Notes: generated by a model from the sequence alone, not told the origin. A stretch of 64,000 nucleotides of DNA from Pseudomonas sp. GR 6-02 (GCF_001655615.1 NZ_CP011567.1:5279001-5343000); one strand, 5' to 3'. Shown: positions 1-10,432, numbered from the stretch's first letter. Translations and numbers: made by a program.

Positions 1-368
1 TCTTTGTAACGTTTTTCTTCGAACAGAAAACTGCCGTAGTTGTTCAGGATTCGCGCATCGGCGGGACGGGAAGACAGCGCCTTGCGAAAATGCTGATCGG
101 CCAGTTCCGGCTCCATCTCGGCCTGGAACACCAGCCCCAAGGCCGCGTTGGCGTCAGCATCCGAGTCATCCAGTTCCAACGCCTTCTTCAGCGGGACCTT
201 GGCGCGCTCGGTCATGCCCTGCTGCAAGTACCCCAGGCCCAGCTGCACGTAGGCGGCACGCGCTTCATCACGGCCCTTGCTGGTCTTCATCGGGTTGAAA
301 TCGCCCGACAGGACACAACCAGCACACAGGCTGGCCAACAGCACAAGCAGCGCGAAGCGCAGGGACAT
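1..368 (-). CDS. pilF: Type IV pilus biogenesis lipoprotein PilF/PilW (3' part outside window)
   Basis: The first 122 codons are present and the gene runs off the left edge. The product starts with a lipoprotein-type signal peptide (hydrophobic run then LCAGC, Cys18), so it is probably an outer-membrane lipoprotein. After it come helical tetratricopeptide repeats, with phrases such as YVQLGLGYLQQG and DADANAALGLVF. In Pseudomonas PilF is the pilotin that carries the PilQ secretin to the outer membrane. It follows rlmN by 12 bp on the same strand, the usual order ndk-rlmN-pilF. Only the N-terminal half can be judged, but context and TPR pattern agree. Confidence 0.9.
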   Translation of the reverse strand, partial: MSLRFALLVLLASLCAGCVLSGDFNPMKTSKGRDEARAAYVQLGLGYLQQGMTERAKVPLKKALELDDSDADANAALGLVFQAEMEPELADQHFRKALSSRPADARILNNYGSFLFEEKRYK

Positions 369-380
369 AGAGATCCTCTC

Positions 381-1529
381 TTAATTATTGTTCGCAGCGT
401 TTTGCGGCATATCGTTGTCGGCGCTCAACTCACGCACGGCGATATAACGTTCGCTGCGACGGGTGCGATCCAGCACCTGCCCTACCAATTGGCCACACGC
501 GGCATCGATGTCTTCACCGCGAGTGGTACGCACGGTGACGTTGAAGCCTGCATGGTGAAGCTGATCCTGGAAACGGCGAATCGCATTGTTGCTCGGACGC
601 TCGTAACCGGAGTGCGGGAACGGGTTGAACGGAATCAGGTTGATCTTGCACGGAACATTCTTGAGCAACTCGATCATTTCGACCGCGTGTTCGACCTTGT
701 CATTGATGTCCTTGAGCAAGGTGTACTCGATGGTCAGTACGCGCTTTTCGCCCAGGGACGACATGTAGCGCTGACACGATTCCAGCAGCATCTTAAGCGG
801 ATACTTCTTGTTGATCGGCACCAATTGGTTACGCAATGCGTCATTTGGTGCGTGCAGGGACAACGCCAGGGAAACATCGATGTGCTTGGACAGCTCATCG
901 ATCATCGGCACCACACCCGAAGTCGACAGGGTTACGCGGCGCTTGGAGATGCCATAGCCCAGGTCATCCATCATCAGATGCATGGCGGCCACGACGTTGT
1001 CGAAGTTCAGCAGCGGCTCACCCATGCCCATCATCACCACGTTGGTGATGGCACGGTCGACGGTTGCCGGGACGCTGCCAAAGGATTTGTTGGCAATCCA
1101 CACCTGGCCGATGACTTCCGCGGCGGTGAGGTTGCTATTGAAACCTTGCTTGCCGGTGGAGCAGAAACTGCAGTCCAGGGCACAGCCTGCCTGGGACGAA
1201 ACGCACAAGGTGCCGCGTTTGCCCTGGGGAATGTAAACGGTCTCGACGCAGCTGCCGGACGCCACGCGCACCACCCACTTACGGGTACCGTCGCTGGAGA
1301 TGTCCTCGCTGACCACTTCCGGACCACGAATTTCAGCAACAGCCTTGAGCTTTTCGCGCAAGGCCTTGCTGACGTTCGTCATGGCGTCGAAATCATCGAC
1401 GCCAAAGTGGTGAATCCATTTCATTACCTGACCGGCACGGAAACGCTTCTCCCCGATTGAGTCGAAGAATTTTTCCATTTCCTGTTGAGTCAGACCCAGC
1501 AGGTTGGTTTTTACAGTCGATGTAGTCAT
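381..1529 (-). CDS. rlmN: Dual-specificity 23S rRNA A2503 / tRNA A37 C2-methyltransferase RlmN
   Basis: Radical-SAM methyltransferase of 382 residues, normal for the family. The CxxxCxxC cluster motif is visible as C116, C120 and C123, and the C-terminal catalytic Cys (C345, in DAACGQL) that works with a second Cys in the methyl-transfer mechanism is present. It methylates C2 of A2503 in 23S rRNA and A37 of some tRNAs, tuning translational accuracy. It lies 28 bp after ndk and 12 bp before pilF, so probably one transcript. As a 4Fe-4S enzyme it sits naturally downstream of the isc genes. Confidence 0.97.
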   Translation of the reverse strand: MTTSTVKTNLLGLTQQEMEKFFDSIGEKRFRAGQVMKWIHHFGVDDFDAMTNVSKALREKLKAVAEIRGPEVVSEDISSDGTRKWVVRVASGSCVETVYIPQGKRGTLCVSSQAGCALDCSFCSTGKQGFNSNLTAAEVIGQVWIANKSFGSVPATVDRAITNVVMMGMGEPLLNFDNVVAAMHLMMDDLGYGISKRRVTLSTSGVVPMIDELSKHIDVSLALSLHAPNDALRNQLVPINKKYPLKMLLESCQRYMSSLGEKRVLTIEYTLLKDINDKVEHAVEMIELLKNVPCKINLIPFNPFPHSGYERPSNNAIRRFQDQLHHAGFNVTVRTTRGEDIDAACGQLVGQVLDRTRRSERYIAVRELSADNDMPQNAANNN

Positions 1530-1557
1530 GGATTCACCTTCACTCTTAAGCCAATGC

Positions 1558-1983
1558 TTAGCGAGTGGTTACTTCAGTAGCTGCGAAGAAGTACGAGATT
1601 TCGCGAGCAGCAGCGGCTTCGGAGTCCGAACCGTGTACGGCGTTGGCGTCGATGGAATCAGCGAAGTCAGCGCGGATGGTGCCAGGAGCAGCTTCTTTAG
1701 GGTTGGTAGCGCCCATCAGCTCACGGTTCAGAGCGATAGCGTTTTCGCCTTCCAGAACCTGAACGACAACCGGACCGGAAATCATGAAAGCAACCAGGTC
1801 GTTGAAGAAACCACGAGCGCTGTGCTCAGCGTAGAAGCCTTCAGCTTCGGCTTTGGACAGTTGCTTCAGTTTCGAAGCTACAACGCGCAGGCCTGCTTTT
1901 TCGAAACGAGTGGTGATCTCGCCGATAACATTTTTAGCAACAGCGTCAGGCTTGATGATGGAGAAAGTACGTTGAACAGCCAT
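1558..1983 (-). CDS. ndk: Nucleoside diphosphate kinase
   Basis: 141 residues, the usual bacterial length. The phosphohistidine is H117 in the motif NAVHGSDS; the N-terminal KPDAV segment and the C-terminal EISYFF are also typical. It transfers the gamma phosphate between NTPs and NDPs in the cytoplasm. A clear ribosome-binding site (GGAGTTACACC then ATG) precedes it. A hairpin at 2020-2042 lies in the 92-bp gap between iscX and ndk, so ndk may be partly uncoupled from the isc operon. Confidence 0.98.
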   Translation of the reverse strand: MAVQRTFSIIKPDAVAKNVIGEITTRFEKAGLRVVASKLKQLSKAEAEGFYAEHSARGFFNDLVAFMISGPVVVQVLEGENAIALNRELMGATNPKEAAPGTIRADFADSIDANAVHGSDSEAAAAREISYFFAATEVTTR

Positions 1984-2019
1984 GGTGTAACTCCAGAAAC
2001 GGTAATTTGCGAAAAATTA

Positions 2020-2042
2020 AACCCGCGAATTATACGCGGGTT
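2020..2042 (-). terminator. Hairpin between iscX and ndk, probable terminator or attenuator
   Basis: Perfect 8-bp stem AACCCGCG / CGCGGGTT with a 7-nt loop. Read on the minus strand it is followed by a T-rich stretch (TTTAATTTTT). It would end most isc transcripts after iscX, or act in the ndk 5' leader as a partial terminator. Confidence 0.6.
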
Positions 2043-2075
2043 CTTTGGTATTGCCTAACTGCGTACGGTGCAGAC

Positions 2076-2276
2076 TCAGTCTGCTTCTTCGATCCAGGCG
2101 GCCTGAATGGCTTCAAGCACCTTCTCGCCACCGCGTGTCGGATCATCACTGAACTCCGGCAATGCCAGCACCCACTGGTGCAGATCGACGAAGTTCACGT
2201 AACGCGGGTCCACATCCGGCTTTGACTCAGCCAGCTGGATCGCGATTTCCAGCACATCAACCCATTTCAGGCTCAT
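2076..2276 (-). CDS. iscX: Fe-S assembly protein IscX
   Basis: 66-residue acidic protein with the family hallmarks: a start MSLKWVDVLEIA, a central DPRYVNFVDLHQWVLALP segment and a C-terminal AWIEEAD. IscX binds IscS and iron and modulates cysteine desulfurase and cluster assembly. It is the last gene of the isc operon, 14 bp after fdx, with an AAGGAAC ribosome-binding site. Confidence 0.95.
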   Translation of the reverse strand: MSLKWVDVLEIAIQLAESKPDVDPRYVNFVDLHQWVLALPEFSDDPTRGGEKVLEAIQAAWIEEAD

Positions 2277-2290
2277 GAAAGTTCCTTGAA

Positions 2291-2632
2291 TCAGTGCGGC
2301 GCTTCGGCGGCATGGTTGAGCGAGTATTTCGGAATTTCGACGGTCAGGTCTTCAGTCCCGACTTTTGCCTGACAGGCCAGACGCGACTGGGCTTCCAGCC
2401 CCCAAGCCTTATCAAGATAGTCTTCCTCCAGCTCATCAGCCTCTTCCAGCGAGTCGAAACCCTCACGAATGATGCAGTGACAAGTGGTGCACGCGCAGAC
2501 GCCGCCACAGGCGCTTTCCATCTCTATATGGTGTTCATGGGCCAGCTCGAGAATGGATATGCCGGGCTCAGCCTCCACAACCATGCCTTCCGGGCAAAAC
2601 TTCTCGTGTGGCAGAAAAATGACCTGCGGCAT
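2291..2632 (-). CDS. fdx: ISC-type 2Fe-2S ferredoxin Fdx
   Basis: 113 residues from the ATG at 2632; a TTG three bases upstream is less likely because GAGGAA is well spaced for the ATG. The adrenodoxin-type 2Fe-2S ligands are C42, C48, C51 and C87, with extra cysteines C46 and C53 nearby as in E. coli Fdx. It supplies electrons during Fe-S cluster assembly on IscU. It starts immediately after the hscA stop. Confidence 0.96.
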   Translation of the reverse strand: MPQVIFLPHEKFCPEGMVVEAEPGISILELAHEHHIEMESACGGVCACTTCHCIIREGFDSLEEADELEEDYLDKAWGLEAQSRLACQAKVGTEDLTVEIPKYSLNHAAEAPH

Positions 2633-2635
2633 CAA

Positions 2636-4498
2636 TTATTCCTCGATTTCATTCAGATTGCGCCCCGCCAGAGCGGCTTTCACCGTCGAGTCCAGGCGGC
2701 GGGCAGCAAAGGCATCGGTCACTTGCGACAGACGTTTGGTCTGCTGCTCAATGGCGTAACCATCGGTGCCTTTCATCAATTCGGTCAGTTCCTGCATCTG
2801 CAATTCGATGACCATGCGCTCTTCGGCGTCGAGCAAGCGTTCGCCGTCGACATCCAGAGCACCCTGCACTGCTTCGATCAGGCGCTGGGCATCGACCTGC
2901 TGTTCACGCAATACGCGGGCAACCTTGTCGTCATTGGCGTGCTGGAACGAATCCTTGAGCATTTTGGCGATTTCGCCGTCGGTCAGGCCGTAGGACGGTT
3001 TGACCTGAATGCTGGCTTCGACACCCGAACCCAATTCGCGGGCCGAGACACTGAGCAGACCGTCGGCGTCGACCTGGAAGGTCACGCGAATTTTCGCCGC
3101 ACCAGCAACCATCGCTGGAATACCGCGCAATTCGAAGCGTGCCAGGGAGCGGCAGTCGCTGATCAACTCACGCTCGCCCTGCAATACGTGGATCGCCATG
3201 GCCGACTGGCCGTCTTTATAAGTGGTGAAGTCCTGGGCCCGGGCGACAGGGATGGTGGTGTTGCGCGGAATCACCTTCTCCATCAGGCCGCCCATGGTTT
3301 CCAGCCCCAGGGACAACGGAATCACGTCGAGCAACAGCAGTTCGCCGCCGTCACGCTTATTGCCAGCCAGGGTATCGGCCTGGATCGCGGCACCGATGGC
3401 CACGACTTGGTCCGGGTCGATTTCGGTCAGCGGTTCGCGACCGAAGGCTTGCGCAACGGCTTCGCGAACGCGCGGTACGCGAGTCGAGCCGCCGACCATG
3501 ACCACCGCATGAACGTCTTCCAGCTCAATGCCGGAATCACGCACCGCGCGACGACAGGCTTTCAGGCTGCGGGCAACCATCGGCTCGATCAGCGCATTGA
3601 ACGCTTCACGGGTCAGCCCCGCCTTCCAGTCGCCATATGCGACTTCGACGGACGAGGCACTAGTCAGGGCTTCTTTGGCCGCACACGCGGTTTGCAGCAG
3701 ATTGCGCTGCTCGCCCGGATCGAGGTCGGCCGACAGACCGGCACTCTCGATGATCCAGCCAGCAATGGCGTGATCGAAGTCATCGCCACCCAACGCGCTG
3801 TCGCCACCGGTAGCCAGCACTTCAAACACACCGCCGGTCAGACGCAGAATCGAAATATCGAAGGTGCCACCGCCCAGGTCATAAATGGCAACCAGGCCTT
3901 CAGCCTGTTGATCCAGACCGTAAGCCACCGCAGCAGCGGTCGGTTCATTGAGCAAGCGCAGCACGTTCAGGCCGGCCAGCTTGGCCGCATCCTTGGTGGC
4001 TTGACGCTGAGCATCATCGAAATAGGCCGGAACGGTGATCACTGCGCCGACCAGTTCGCCACCCAAGGTCGCTTCGGCACGCTGACGCAGCACCTTGAGG
4101 ATATCGGCGGAGACTTCGACCGGGCTTTTCGGGCCTTGCACCGTGTCGATGAACGGCATGTGCGACTCGCCGTCGACAAAACGGTATGGCAGCTGATCGC
4201 CCAATTGCTTGACGTCGGACAAACCACGTCCCATCAAGCGCTTGACCGACAGCACAGTGTTCAGAGGATCGGTAGCGGCAGCCAGTTTGGCCGATTCGCC
4301 GACCTCGACGCGATCGGCGTGATAGCGCACGGCAGACGGCAGGATAACCCGCCCTTGCGCATCGGCCAGAGGCTCGGAAAGACCACTGCGCAATGCAGCG
4401 ACCAGCGAATTGGTAGTGCCCAAGTCGATCCCCACAGCCAGACGACGCTGGTGCGGTTGAGGACTTTGGCCGGGTTCGGCGATCTGCAGTAGGGCCAT
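2636..4498 (-). CDS. hscA: Fe-S specialised Hsp70 chaperone HscA
   Basis: 620 residues with an N-terminal Hsp70 ATPase domain (GIDLGTTNS near residue 23; [22 protein letters not shown]) and a C-terminal substrate-binding domain and lid. It releases clusters from IscU by binding the LPPVK motif, which is present in the IscU of this window. It lies 51 bp after hscB. The length matches HscA (about 620) rather than DnaK (about 640), and the DnaK C-terminal tail is absent. Confidence 0.97.
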   Translation of the reverse strand: MALLQIAEPGQSPQPHQRRLAVGIDLGTTNSLVAALRSGLSEPLADAQGRVILPSAVRYHADRVEVGESAKLAAATDPLNTVLSVKRLMGRGLSDVKQLGDQLPYRFVDGESHMPFIDTVQGPKSPVEVSADILKVLRQRAEATLGGELVGAVITVPAYFDDAQRQATKDAAKLAGLNVLRLLNEPTAAAVAYGLDQQAEGLVAIYDLGGGTFDISILRLTGGVFEVLATGGDSALGGDDFDHAIAGWIIESAGLSADLDPGEQRNLLQTACAAKEALTSASSVEVAYGDWKAGLTREAFNALIEPMVARSLKACRRAVRDSGIELEDVHAVVMVGGSTRVPRVREAVAQAFGREPLTEIDPDQVVAIGAAIQADTLAGNKRDGGELLLLDVIPLSLGLETMGGLMEKVIPRNTTIPVARAQDFTTYKDGQSAMAIHVLQGERELISDCRSLARFELRGIPAMVAGAAKIRVTFQVDADGLLSVSARELGSGVEASIQVKPSYGLTDGEIAKMLKDSFQHANDDKVARVLREQQVDAQRLIEAVQGALDVDGERLLDAEERMVIELQMQELTELMKGTDGYAIEQQTKRLSQVTDAFAARRLDSTVKAALAGRNLNEIEE

Positions 4499-4549
4499 CG
4501 TGATCAGGACTTATCTGTATATCAGGCGTGCGACCGGAGCGGCACTGGG

Positions 4550-5071
4550 TTAATCGTCGAGGCGCTCTTCTAACTGGCGCACTTCGTAGGTGAGCTTGTC
4601 GAGGAACTGCATGCGCCGCATCAGGCGTTCGGCCCGTTCGCGTTGCGCCGCATCATTCCAGCAAGCTGCGAAGCTTTGGTTCAGTTCATCCTGAGCTGCC
4701 TTGAGGCGGCGCTTGAACGTGGCAATACCCGCCATGTCGGCGCTGTCCTGCAGATCCTCGAGCTCTTCACGCAACTCCATCTGCTGCAGAAGAAACTCCG
4801 GATCATGCACCGTGACCTCCAGCGGCAACTCGCCACCACTCAATGCGAGCAAGTATCGCGCGCGCTTGGGGGGGCTTTTGAGCGTCTGGTAGGCCTCGTT
4901 GAGGCTCGCGGATTGCTCGAGCGCCAGCCGCTGCTCACGCTCGGAAGCGTCGGCAAAGCGGTCCGGATGAACGCCGCGCGCCAACTCACGGTAGCGCGTA
5001 GCCAGCTGATCGAGGTCCAGATTGAAACTCGGTTGCAGCTCAAATAAAGCGAAATGACAAGGAGTACCCAC
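4550..5071 (-). CDS. hscB: J-domain co-chaperone HscB
   Basis: 173 residues from a GTG start at 5071, the family's usual length and beginning ([15 protein letters not shown]). A longer reading frame to 5110 would overlap iscA and has no family support. The N-terminal J domain shows the HPD tripeptide (HPDRF) needed to stimulate HscA; the C-terminal three-helix part binds IscU. An AAGGAG-type site is not clear, so translation may be coupled to iscA, which stops 8 bp upstream. Confidence 0.94.
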   Translation of the reverse strand: MGTPCHFALFELQPSFNLDLDQLATRYRELARGVHPDRFADASEREQRLALEQSASLNEAYQTLKSPPKRARYLLALSGGELPLEVTVHDPEFLLQQMELREELEDLQDSADMAGIATFKRRLKAAQDELNQSFAACWNDAAQRERAERLMRRMQFLDKLTYEVRQLEERLDD

Positions 5072-5079
5072 GAGCAGCC

Positions 5080-5403
5080 TCAGATATTGAAGCTTTCGCC
5101 GCAGCCACACTCACCGCGTACGTTGGGGTTGTTGAACTTGAAGCCTTCGTTCAACCCTTCCTTGACGAAATCAAGCTCGGTGCCGTCCAGGTAGGCCAGG
5201 CTTTTCGGGTCGATGATCACTTTCTCGCCGTGACTTTCGAACACCTGATCGTCCGCGCCCACCTCGTCGACAAACTCCAGCACATAGGCAAGGCCGGAAC
5301 AGCCCGTGGTGCGAACACCCAGACGAATCCCATCACCCTTGCCGCGCCCGTTGAGGGAGCGTCGCACGTGTTGAGCAGCCGCTTCTGTCATGCTGATAGC
5401 CAT
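5080..5403 (-). CDS. iscA: A-type Fe-S carrier IscA
   Basis: 107 residues from the ATG at 5403, chosen because AAGGAGTC lies just upstream; an in-frame ATG 24 bp earlier has no comparable site. The three ligand cysteines are C35 (TGCSG) and C99/C101 in the C-terminal CGCGESF. A-type carriers pass clusters or iron to apo-proteins. It sits between iscU and hscB as in E. coli. Confidence 0.96.
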   Translation of the reverse strand: MAISMTEAAAQHVRRSLNGRGKGDGIRLGVRTTGCSGLAYVLEFVDEVGADDQVFESHGEKVIIDPKSLAYLDGTELDFVKEGLNEGFKFNNPNVRGECGCGESFNI

Positions 5404-5437
5404 CGGTGACTCCTTACTCGTCGCCAAATCTTGAAAG

Positions 5438-5824
5438 TCAGATCAAGCCTTTCTTCTGCTTGTAGTCGCGAACGGCCGCCTTGATAGCGTCTTCAGCGAG
5501 TACGGAGCAGTGAATTTTCACTGGCGGCAGGGCCAGTTCTTCGGCCAGTTGAGTGTTCTTGATGGTCTCTGCTTCATCCAGAGTCTTGCCTTTCATCCAC
5601 TCGGTCGCCAGGGAGCTGGAGGCGATTGCCGAACCGCAACCGTAAGTCTTGAACTTGGCGTCTTCGATGATGCCTTGTTCGTTGACCTTGATCTGCAGAC
5701 GCATCACGTCACCGCACGCCGGAGCGCCGACCATGCCGGTGCCGACATCAGGATCTTCTGCATCCATCTTGCCGACGTTGCGCGGGTTCTCGTAGTGGTC
5801 GATGACCTTTTCGCTGTAAGCCAT
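5438..5824 (-). CDS. iscU: Fe-S scaffold protein IscU
   Basis: 128 residues. The scaffold cysteines C37, C63 and C106 and the HscA-recognition motif LPPVK (99-103) are all present, so the protein should be fully functional. It receives sulfur from IscS and builds 2Fe-2S clusters for transfer with HscA/HscB. It lies 85 bp downstream of iscS. Confidence 0.98.
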   Translation of the reverse strand: MAYSEKVIDHYENPRNVGKMDAEDPDVGTGMVGAPACGDVMRLQIKVNEQGIIEDAKFKTYGCGSAIASSSLATEWMKGKTLDEAETIKNTQLAEELALPPVKIHCSVLAEDAIKAAVRDYKQKKGLI

Positions 5825-5909
5825 GATTCTTAATCCTCACTCATCAGGAGTCGCTCTTGAAGCCCTGCCAATCGTGGATTCGCAGGGCCCGGTTGCGGCG
5901 ACTTGAATA

Positions 5910-7124
5910 TCAGTGTGCCGCCCACTCGATTTTCGAAATGTCGACGCCGTCTTTGTACATGTCCCACAGCGGCGACAGAGTGCGCAGCTTGGTGACGGCC
6001 TCGCAGACTTTCTGCGCGGCGTAGTCGATTTCTTCTTCGGTGGTGAAACGGCCGAAGGTGAAGCGAATCGAGCTGTGTGCCAGTTCGTCGTTGCGGCCCA
6101 GGGCGCGCAGCACGTACGAAGGCTCAAGCGATGCCGAGGTGCAGGCCGAACCCGACGAAACCGCCAGATCCTTGAGCGCCATGATCAGCGACTCGCCTTC
6201 GACGTAGTTGAAGCTCAGGTTCAGGTTGTGCGGTACGCGGGCGGTCATGCTGCCGTTGACGTACAACTCTTCCAGGCCTTCAACCTGTTTGAAGAAACGG
6301 TCGCTCAGCGCTTTGATGCGTGCATTCTCGGCAGCCATGTCTTCCTTGGCCACACGGAACGCTTCGCCCATGCCGACGATCTGGTGAGTCGCCAGGGTGC
6401 CGGAACGCATGCCACGCTCATGACCGCCGCCGTGCATGGTCGCTTCGATGCGCACACGCGGCTTGCGGCTGACGTACAGCGCGCCGATGCCTTTTGGGCC
6501 ATAGGTTTTGTGGGCAGAGAACGACATCAGGTCAACTTTCAGTTTCGACAGGTCGATCTCGACCTTGCCGGTGGACTGAGCAGCATCGACGTGGAACAGA
6601 ATACCCCGGGAGCGGGTCAGCTCACCGATGGCAGCGATGTCGTTGATGGTGCCGATTTCGTTGTTCACGTGCATGACCGATACCAGAATGGTGTCGTCAC
6701 GCAGGGCAGCTTCGACCATTTCCGGAGTGACCAGGCCATCTTCACGAGGATCGAGGTAGGTCACTTCGAAACCTTCACGCTCCAGTTGGCGCATGGTGTC
6801 GAGGACAGCCTTGTGCTCAATCTTGGTGGTGATCAGGTGCTTGCCTTTGGTGGAGTAGAAATGCGCCGCCCCCTTGATTGCCAGGTTGTCGGACTCGGTG
6901 GCACCGGAGGTCCAGACGATTTCACGCGGGTCGGCGTTAACCAGATCAGCGACCTGACGACGAGCGTTCTCGACGGACTCTTCGGCTTTCCAGCCGAACA
7001 CGTGGGAACGGGACGCCGGGTTACCGAAGTTTCCGTCGACCAGCAGGCATTCACTCATCTTTTGCGCGACACGCGGATCAACCGGGGTGGTCGCAGAGTA
7101 ATCAAGGTAAATCGGCAATTTCAT
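5910..7124 (-). CDS. iscS: Cysteine desulfurase IscS
   Basis: 404 residues. The PLP lysine is K206 ([10 protein letters not shown]) and the persulfide cysteine is C328 in [10 protein letters not shown]. It takes sulfur from L-cysteine for Fe-S clusters and for tRNA thiolation. cysE, which makes the cysteine precursor O-acetylserine, lies just upstream of iscR, which is a sensible metabolic neighbour. A 50-bp gap separates it from iscR. Confidence 0.98.
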   Translation of the reverse strand: MKLPIYLDYSATTPVDPRVAQKMSECLLVDGNFGNPASRSHVFGWKAEESVENARRQVADLVNADPREIVWTSGATESDNLAIKGAAHFYSTKGKHLITTKIEHKAVLDTMRQLEREGFEVTYLDPREDGLVTPEMVEAALRDDTILVSVMHVNNEIGTINDIAAIGELTRSRGILFHVDAAQSTGKVEIDLSKLKVDLMSFSAHKTYGPKGIGALYVSRKPRVRIEATMHGGGHERGMRSGTLATHQIVGMGEAFRVAKEDMAAENARIKALSDRFFKQVEGLEELYVNGSMTARVPHNLNLSFNYVEGESLIMALKDLAVSSGSACTSASLEPSYVLRALGRNDELAHSSIRFTFGRFTTEEEIDYAAQKVCEAVTKLRTLSPLWDMYKDGVDISKIEWAAH

Positions 7125-7174
7125 GGACTATCTCCTAAATCAGGCTGGCTGGCGTGCCGCTAGCTCTTTGGCTG

Positions 7175-7666
7175 TCATTCGACGGCGGACGCTTCAATCT
7201 TGTCCAGGCGTGGCGCCTTGCTGTTGCAACGACGCTGGTCCTGACGCTGGGCTACTTCTTGCACCTCACGGCGAGTTACAAGGTCAGCCAAGCTGATACC
7301 GCTCAGAAATTCGTGAATCTGCAGGCTAAGATCGCACCACAAATGGTGAGTCAGACAGGTGTCGCCGGAATGGCAATCGCCCTGGCCCTGGCACTTGGTT
7401 GCATCGACCGATTCGTTGACCGCATCGATTACCTGGGCGACCTGGATGCCCTGCATGTCGCGGGACAATTGGTAGCCACCGCCCGGACCGCGAACACTGG
7501 ACACCAGATTGCTACGGCGCAATTTGGCGAAAAGCTGCTCGAGGTAGGACAGGGAGATGCCTTGGCGCTCGGAGATATCGGCCAGGGACACCGGCCCGTG
7601 CTGCGCGTGTAACGCCAGGTCAAGCATGGCGGTCACGGCGTATCGGCCTTTTGTAGTCAGTCGCAT
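7175..7666 (-). CDS. iscR: Fe-S cluster regulator IscR
   Basis: 163 residues from the ATG at 7666; a TTG two codons upstream is the alternative. Rrf2-family winged helix at the N-terminus (recognition segment [16 protein letters not shown]) and cluster ligands C92, C98, C104 and H107. Holo-IscR represses the isc operon when clusters suffice; apo-IscR acts on other sites. The promoter at 7698-7726 overlaps an IscR-like site, so autoregulation is likely. It is the first gene of the iscRSUA-hscBA-fdx-iscX operon. Confidence 0.97.
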   Translation of the reverse strand: MRLTTKGRYAVTAMLDLALHAQHGPVSLADISERQGISLSYLEQLFAKLRRSNLVSSVRGPGGGYQLSRDMQGIQVAQVIDAVNESVDATKCQGQGDCHSGDTCLTHHLWCDLSLQIHEFLSGISLADLVTRREVQEVAQRQDQRRCNSKAPRLDKIEASAVE

Positions 7667-7697
7667 GGACAATTACCACGGAGTTCGGAATGGGGCG

Positions 7698-7726
7698 AGT
7701 ATGCAATTCCCGAGTATTTAAGTCAA
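7698..7726 (-). promoter_or_regulatory. Sigma70-type promoter of the isc operon
   Basis: On the minus strand: -35 TTGACT (7721-7726), a 17-bp spacer and -10 CATACT (7698-7703). Transcription would start about 25 bases before the iscR start codon. The strong -35 and perfect spacing make this the probable main isc promoter. Confidence 0.75.
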
Positions 7727-7730
7727 CTAT
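7706..7730 (-). promoter_or_regulatory. IscR type-1-like operator overlapping the isc promoter
   Basis: On the minus strand the sequence begins ATAGTTGACT and continues TAAATACTCGGGAAT. The left half matches the left half of the E. coli type-1 IscR site (ATASYYGACT); the right half is weaker. It covers the -35 box and spacer, a position suited to repression by holo-IscR. Confidence 0.6.
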
Positions 7731-7850
7731 AAGACCTAGCGTATTACTCAGGTTTACCCGCAAAAGAGCGCGCGCATCATAGCAGGGTCTGCGGTGCAAT
7801 GGCACACCAACCAGCGCGGTGCAAATGCCTGAATGCGACCCTGCCGTGAA

Positions 7851-8627
7851 TCAGCTGGCCCTGCTTTCGTCCTTGCCCTTCACACAGGCAAAGTCTTCTT
7901 CACGCAGTTCAGGCAGATCCTTGGCACAGTAATTACTGCCCAGATCCTTCAGCGCTCCACACATACCCTCCAGACGCCCATCGACCGCCTGCAAGTGATC
8001 GAGCAACTGACCAATCGCCCGGGCCACCGGGTCCGGCATGTCTTCGCCGACACCGTAGGCATCGAAGCCGATCTTCTCGGCCATGGCCTTGCGCTTGGCA
8101 TCCTGCTCATCGTCGGACTTGACGATAATCCGCCCCGGAATCCCCACCACCGTCGCACCCGGCGGAACTGCCTTGGTGACCACGGCATTGGAACCCACCT
8201 TGGCCCCGGCACCGACAGTGAATGGGCCGAGCACCTTGGCGCCCGCGCCAACCACCACGCCGTCTTCCAGGGTCGGGTGACGCTTGCCCTTGTTCCAGCT
8301 GGTGCCACCAAGGGTCACGCCCTGATAAAGGGTGACATCGTTGCCGATCTCGGCAGTCTCACCAATAACGATGCCCATGCCATGATCGATAAAGAAGCGA
8401 CGACCGACCTTGGCCCCCGGATGAATCTCGATCCCGGTCAACCAGCGACCGAAGTTCGACACCAGCCGCGCCAGCCATTTCAGCTCTGTGCGCCACAGGA
8501 GCGATGACAGGCGATGGATCCAGATGGCATGCATGCCCGGATAGCAGGTCAGGACCTCAAAAGCATTACGCGCCGCCGGGTCACGATGAAAAACACTTTG
8601 GATATCTTCACGCAAACGCTCGAACAT
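7851..8627 (-). CDS. cysE: Serine O-acetyltransferase
   Basis: 258 residues from the second of two adjacent ATG codons (8627; the first is at 8630 and overlaps the trmJ stop by one base). The C-terminal half is a left-handed beta-helix with hexapeptide repeats and the HGMGIVIGE catalytic segment; the N-terminal part is helical. It acetylates serine with acetyl-CoA, the committed step to cysteine. It is coupled to trmJ upstream; iscR follows after 184 bp with its own promoter. Confidence 0.96.
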   Translation of the reverse strand: MFERLREDIQSVFHRDPAARNAFEVLTCYPGMHAIWIHRLSSLLWRTELKWLARLVSNFGRWLTGIEIHPGAKVGRRFFIDHGMGIVIGETAEIGNDVTLYQGVTLGGTSWNKGKRHPTLEDGVVVGAGAKVLGPFTVGAGAKVGSNAVVTKAVPPGATVVGIPGRIIVKSDDEQDAKRKAMAEKIGFDAYGVGEDMPDPVARAIGQLLDHLQAVDGRLEGMCGALKDLGSNYCAKDLPELREEDFACVKGKDESRAS

Positions 8628-8629
8628 CA

Positions 8630-9400
8630 TTAATCCTTCCGCTTTAGAAGCTCGCCACGGGCCGCCTTCTGGGTTTCCGTGAGGATGCCACGCAATATAT
8701 TCATTTCCGCTCGGCTGACCGAGCTGCGTCCGTACAACCGGCGCAGGCGCGCCATCAAGTGCCGTGGCTTTTCCGGATCGAGGAATTCGATGGCCACCAG
8801 GGTTTGCTCCAGATGCTCATAGAATCGCTCCAGCTCATCCATGGTCGCCAGCTCACCACTCTTGGTGGACGCCACTTCCTCCTTCTCGACCTTGCTCGGC
8901 TGACCTTGGGCCGCCAGCCAGGACATGCGCACTTCATAGCTCAACACCTGCACCGCCGCCCCGAGGTTCAGCGAACTGAACTCGGGGTCTGATGGAATGT
9001 GCACGTGATAATGACATCGCTGCAGCTCTTCGTTGGTCAGGCCGGAATCTTCACGACCGAACACCAATGCGATCTCGGCACCCTGCCCCGCCTCCTCGAC
9101 CACCCTTGCACCGCACTCACGGGGATCGAGCAACGGCCAGGGAATGCGACGATCACGAGCACTGGTACCCAGCACCAGATTGCAGCCGACCAAGGCATCT
9201 TCCAAGGTGGCGACGACTTGCGCGTTTTCAAGGATGTCCCCGGCGCCGGACGCACGCGCATCGGCCTCGTGGTGCGGGAACAACCGCGGCTCGACCAGCA
9301 CCAGTCGCGACAGGCCCATGTTCTTCATGGCACGCGCAGCACCGCCGATATTTCCGGGATGACTGGTATTGACCAGGACGACACGAATGTTTTGCAGCAA
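8630..9400 (-). CDS. trmJ: tRNA (cytidine/uridine-2'-O) methyltransferase TrmJ
   Basis: 256 residues from a TTG start at 9400, giving the family N-terminus [17 protein letters not shown]. The frame stays open 48 codons further up, but that part overlaps the suhB promoter region and has no family likeness. SPOUT fold: [14 protein letters not shown] near the start and the knotted SAM-binding segments IALVFGRED and [15 protein letters not shown]. It 2'-O-methylates position 32 of tRNAs. Its stop overlaps the first ATG of cysE. Confidence 0.93.
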   Translation of the reverse strand: MLQNIRVVLVNTSHPGNIGGAARAMKNMGLSRLVLVEPRLFPHHEADARASGAGDILENAQVVATLEDALVGCNLVLGTSARDRRIPWPLLDPRECGARVVEEAGQGAEIALVFGREDSGLTNEELQRCHYHVHIPSDPEFSSLNLGAAVQVLSYEVRMSWLAAQGQPSKVEKEEVASTKSGELATMDELERFYEHLEQTLVAIEFLDPEKPRHLMARLRRLYGRSSVSRAEMNILRGILTETQKAARGELLKRKD

Positions 9401-9504
9401 GGGAGGCGCTCTCGAACATTGAATGGGGGAGCCGAATCTTACAGCTCCTCCTACCGTTAAGCCATGAAAGCGAACGTCGACCTTCTCCTGTAGAAACTTT
9501 CTGA

Positions 9505-9510
9505 TAGAAT
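9505..9510 (+). promoter_or_regulatory. Candidate -10 box for suhB
   Basis: TAGAAT stands 36 bp before the suhB start codon. No good -35 box is visible at normal spacing, so this is tentative. Confidence 0.35.
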
Positions 9511-9546
9511 GCCCGGCTTTCTTTAACAACCTTAGGTGACACATCC

Positions 9547-10365
9547 ATGCAGCCCATGCTGAATATCGCGCTGCGCGCCGCCCGCAGCGCCAGTGAATTG
9601 ATCTTCCGCTCCATCGAGCGCCTGGATACCATCAAGGTCGACGAAAAAGACGCCAAGGATTATGTATCCGAGGTGGATCGCGCCGCCGAACAGAAAATCA
9701 TCGACGCACTGCGCAAGGCCTACCCGAATCACTCGATCATGGGTGAAGAAACCGGCCTGCACGCCGGCACCGGCATCGAAGGCGAAGAATACCTGTGGAT
9801 CATCGACCCACTGGACGGCACCACCAACTTCCTGCGCGGCATTCCTCACTTCGCTGTCAGCATCGCCTGCAAATACCGCGGCCGCCTGGAACACGCTGTT
9901 GTTCTGGACCCGGTTCGCCAGGAAGAATTCACCGCCAGCCGTGGTCGCGGCGCTCAACTGAACGGTCGTCGCCTGCGCGTTAGCGGCCGTACCAGCCTGG
10001 ACGGCGCCCTGCTGGGTACCGGCTTCCCGTTCCGTGACGACCAGATGGACAACCTCGACAACTACCTGAGCATGTTCCGCGCCCTGGTTGGCCAGACCGC
10101 CGGCATCCGCCGCGCCGGCTCGGCAAGCCTCGACCTGGCCTACGTGGCCGCCGGCCGCTTCGACGCCTTCTGGGAGTCAGGCCTGTCCGAGTGGGATATG
10201 GCTGCAGGCGCCCTGTTGATCCAGGAAGCCGGTGGCTTGGTGAGCGACTTCACCGGCGGTCACGACTTCCTGGAGAAAGGTCACGTCGTCGCCGGCAACA
10301 CCAAGTGCTTCAAGGCAGTACTGACAGCGATCCAGCCACACCTGCCAGCTTCGCTGAAGCGCTAA
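9547..10365 (+). CDS. suhB: Inositol-1-monophosphatase family protein SuhB
   Basis: 272 residues. The metal-binding motifs of the Li-sensitive phosphatase family are GEETG (66-70), DPLDGTTNF (from 87) and the C-terminal SGLSEWDMAAGALL. In E. coli SuhB also works in rRNA antitermination complexes, and in P. aeruginosa it affects virulence regulation; the phosphatase activity is the part supported directly here. It is divergent from trmJ and followed by a strong terminator. Confidence 0.95.
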   Translation: MQPMLNIALRAARSASELIFRSIERLDTIKVDEKDAKDYVSEVDRAAEQKIIDALRKAYPNHSIMGEETGLHAGTGIEGEEYLWIIDPLDGTTNFLRGIPHFAVSIACKYRGRLEHAVVLDPVRQEEFTASRGRGAQLNGRRLRVSGRTSLDGALLGTGFPFRDDQMDNLDNYLSMFRALVGQTAGIRRAGSASLDLAYVAAGRFDAFWESGLSEWDMAAGALLIQEAGGLVSDFTGGHDFLEKGHVVAGNTKCFKAVLTAIQPHLPASLKR

Positions 10366-10400
10366 GCACCCAAGCCCAAAAAGCCGCAACACTTAAAGCA

Positions 10401-10432
10401 AACGCCCCGACTGGTTCAGGGCGTTTTCTTTT
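10401..10432 (+). terminator. Rho-independent terminator of suhB
   Basis: Stem AACGCCC (10401-10407) / GGGCGTT (10419-10425) followed by TTCTTTT, 36 bp after the suhB stop codon. Confidence 0.85.

Noticed and set aside
2294..4492. 732-codon plus-strand frame opposite hscA
   Set aside because: Mirror of a canonical hscA; no independent start signal.
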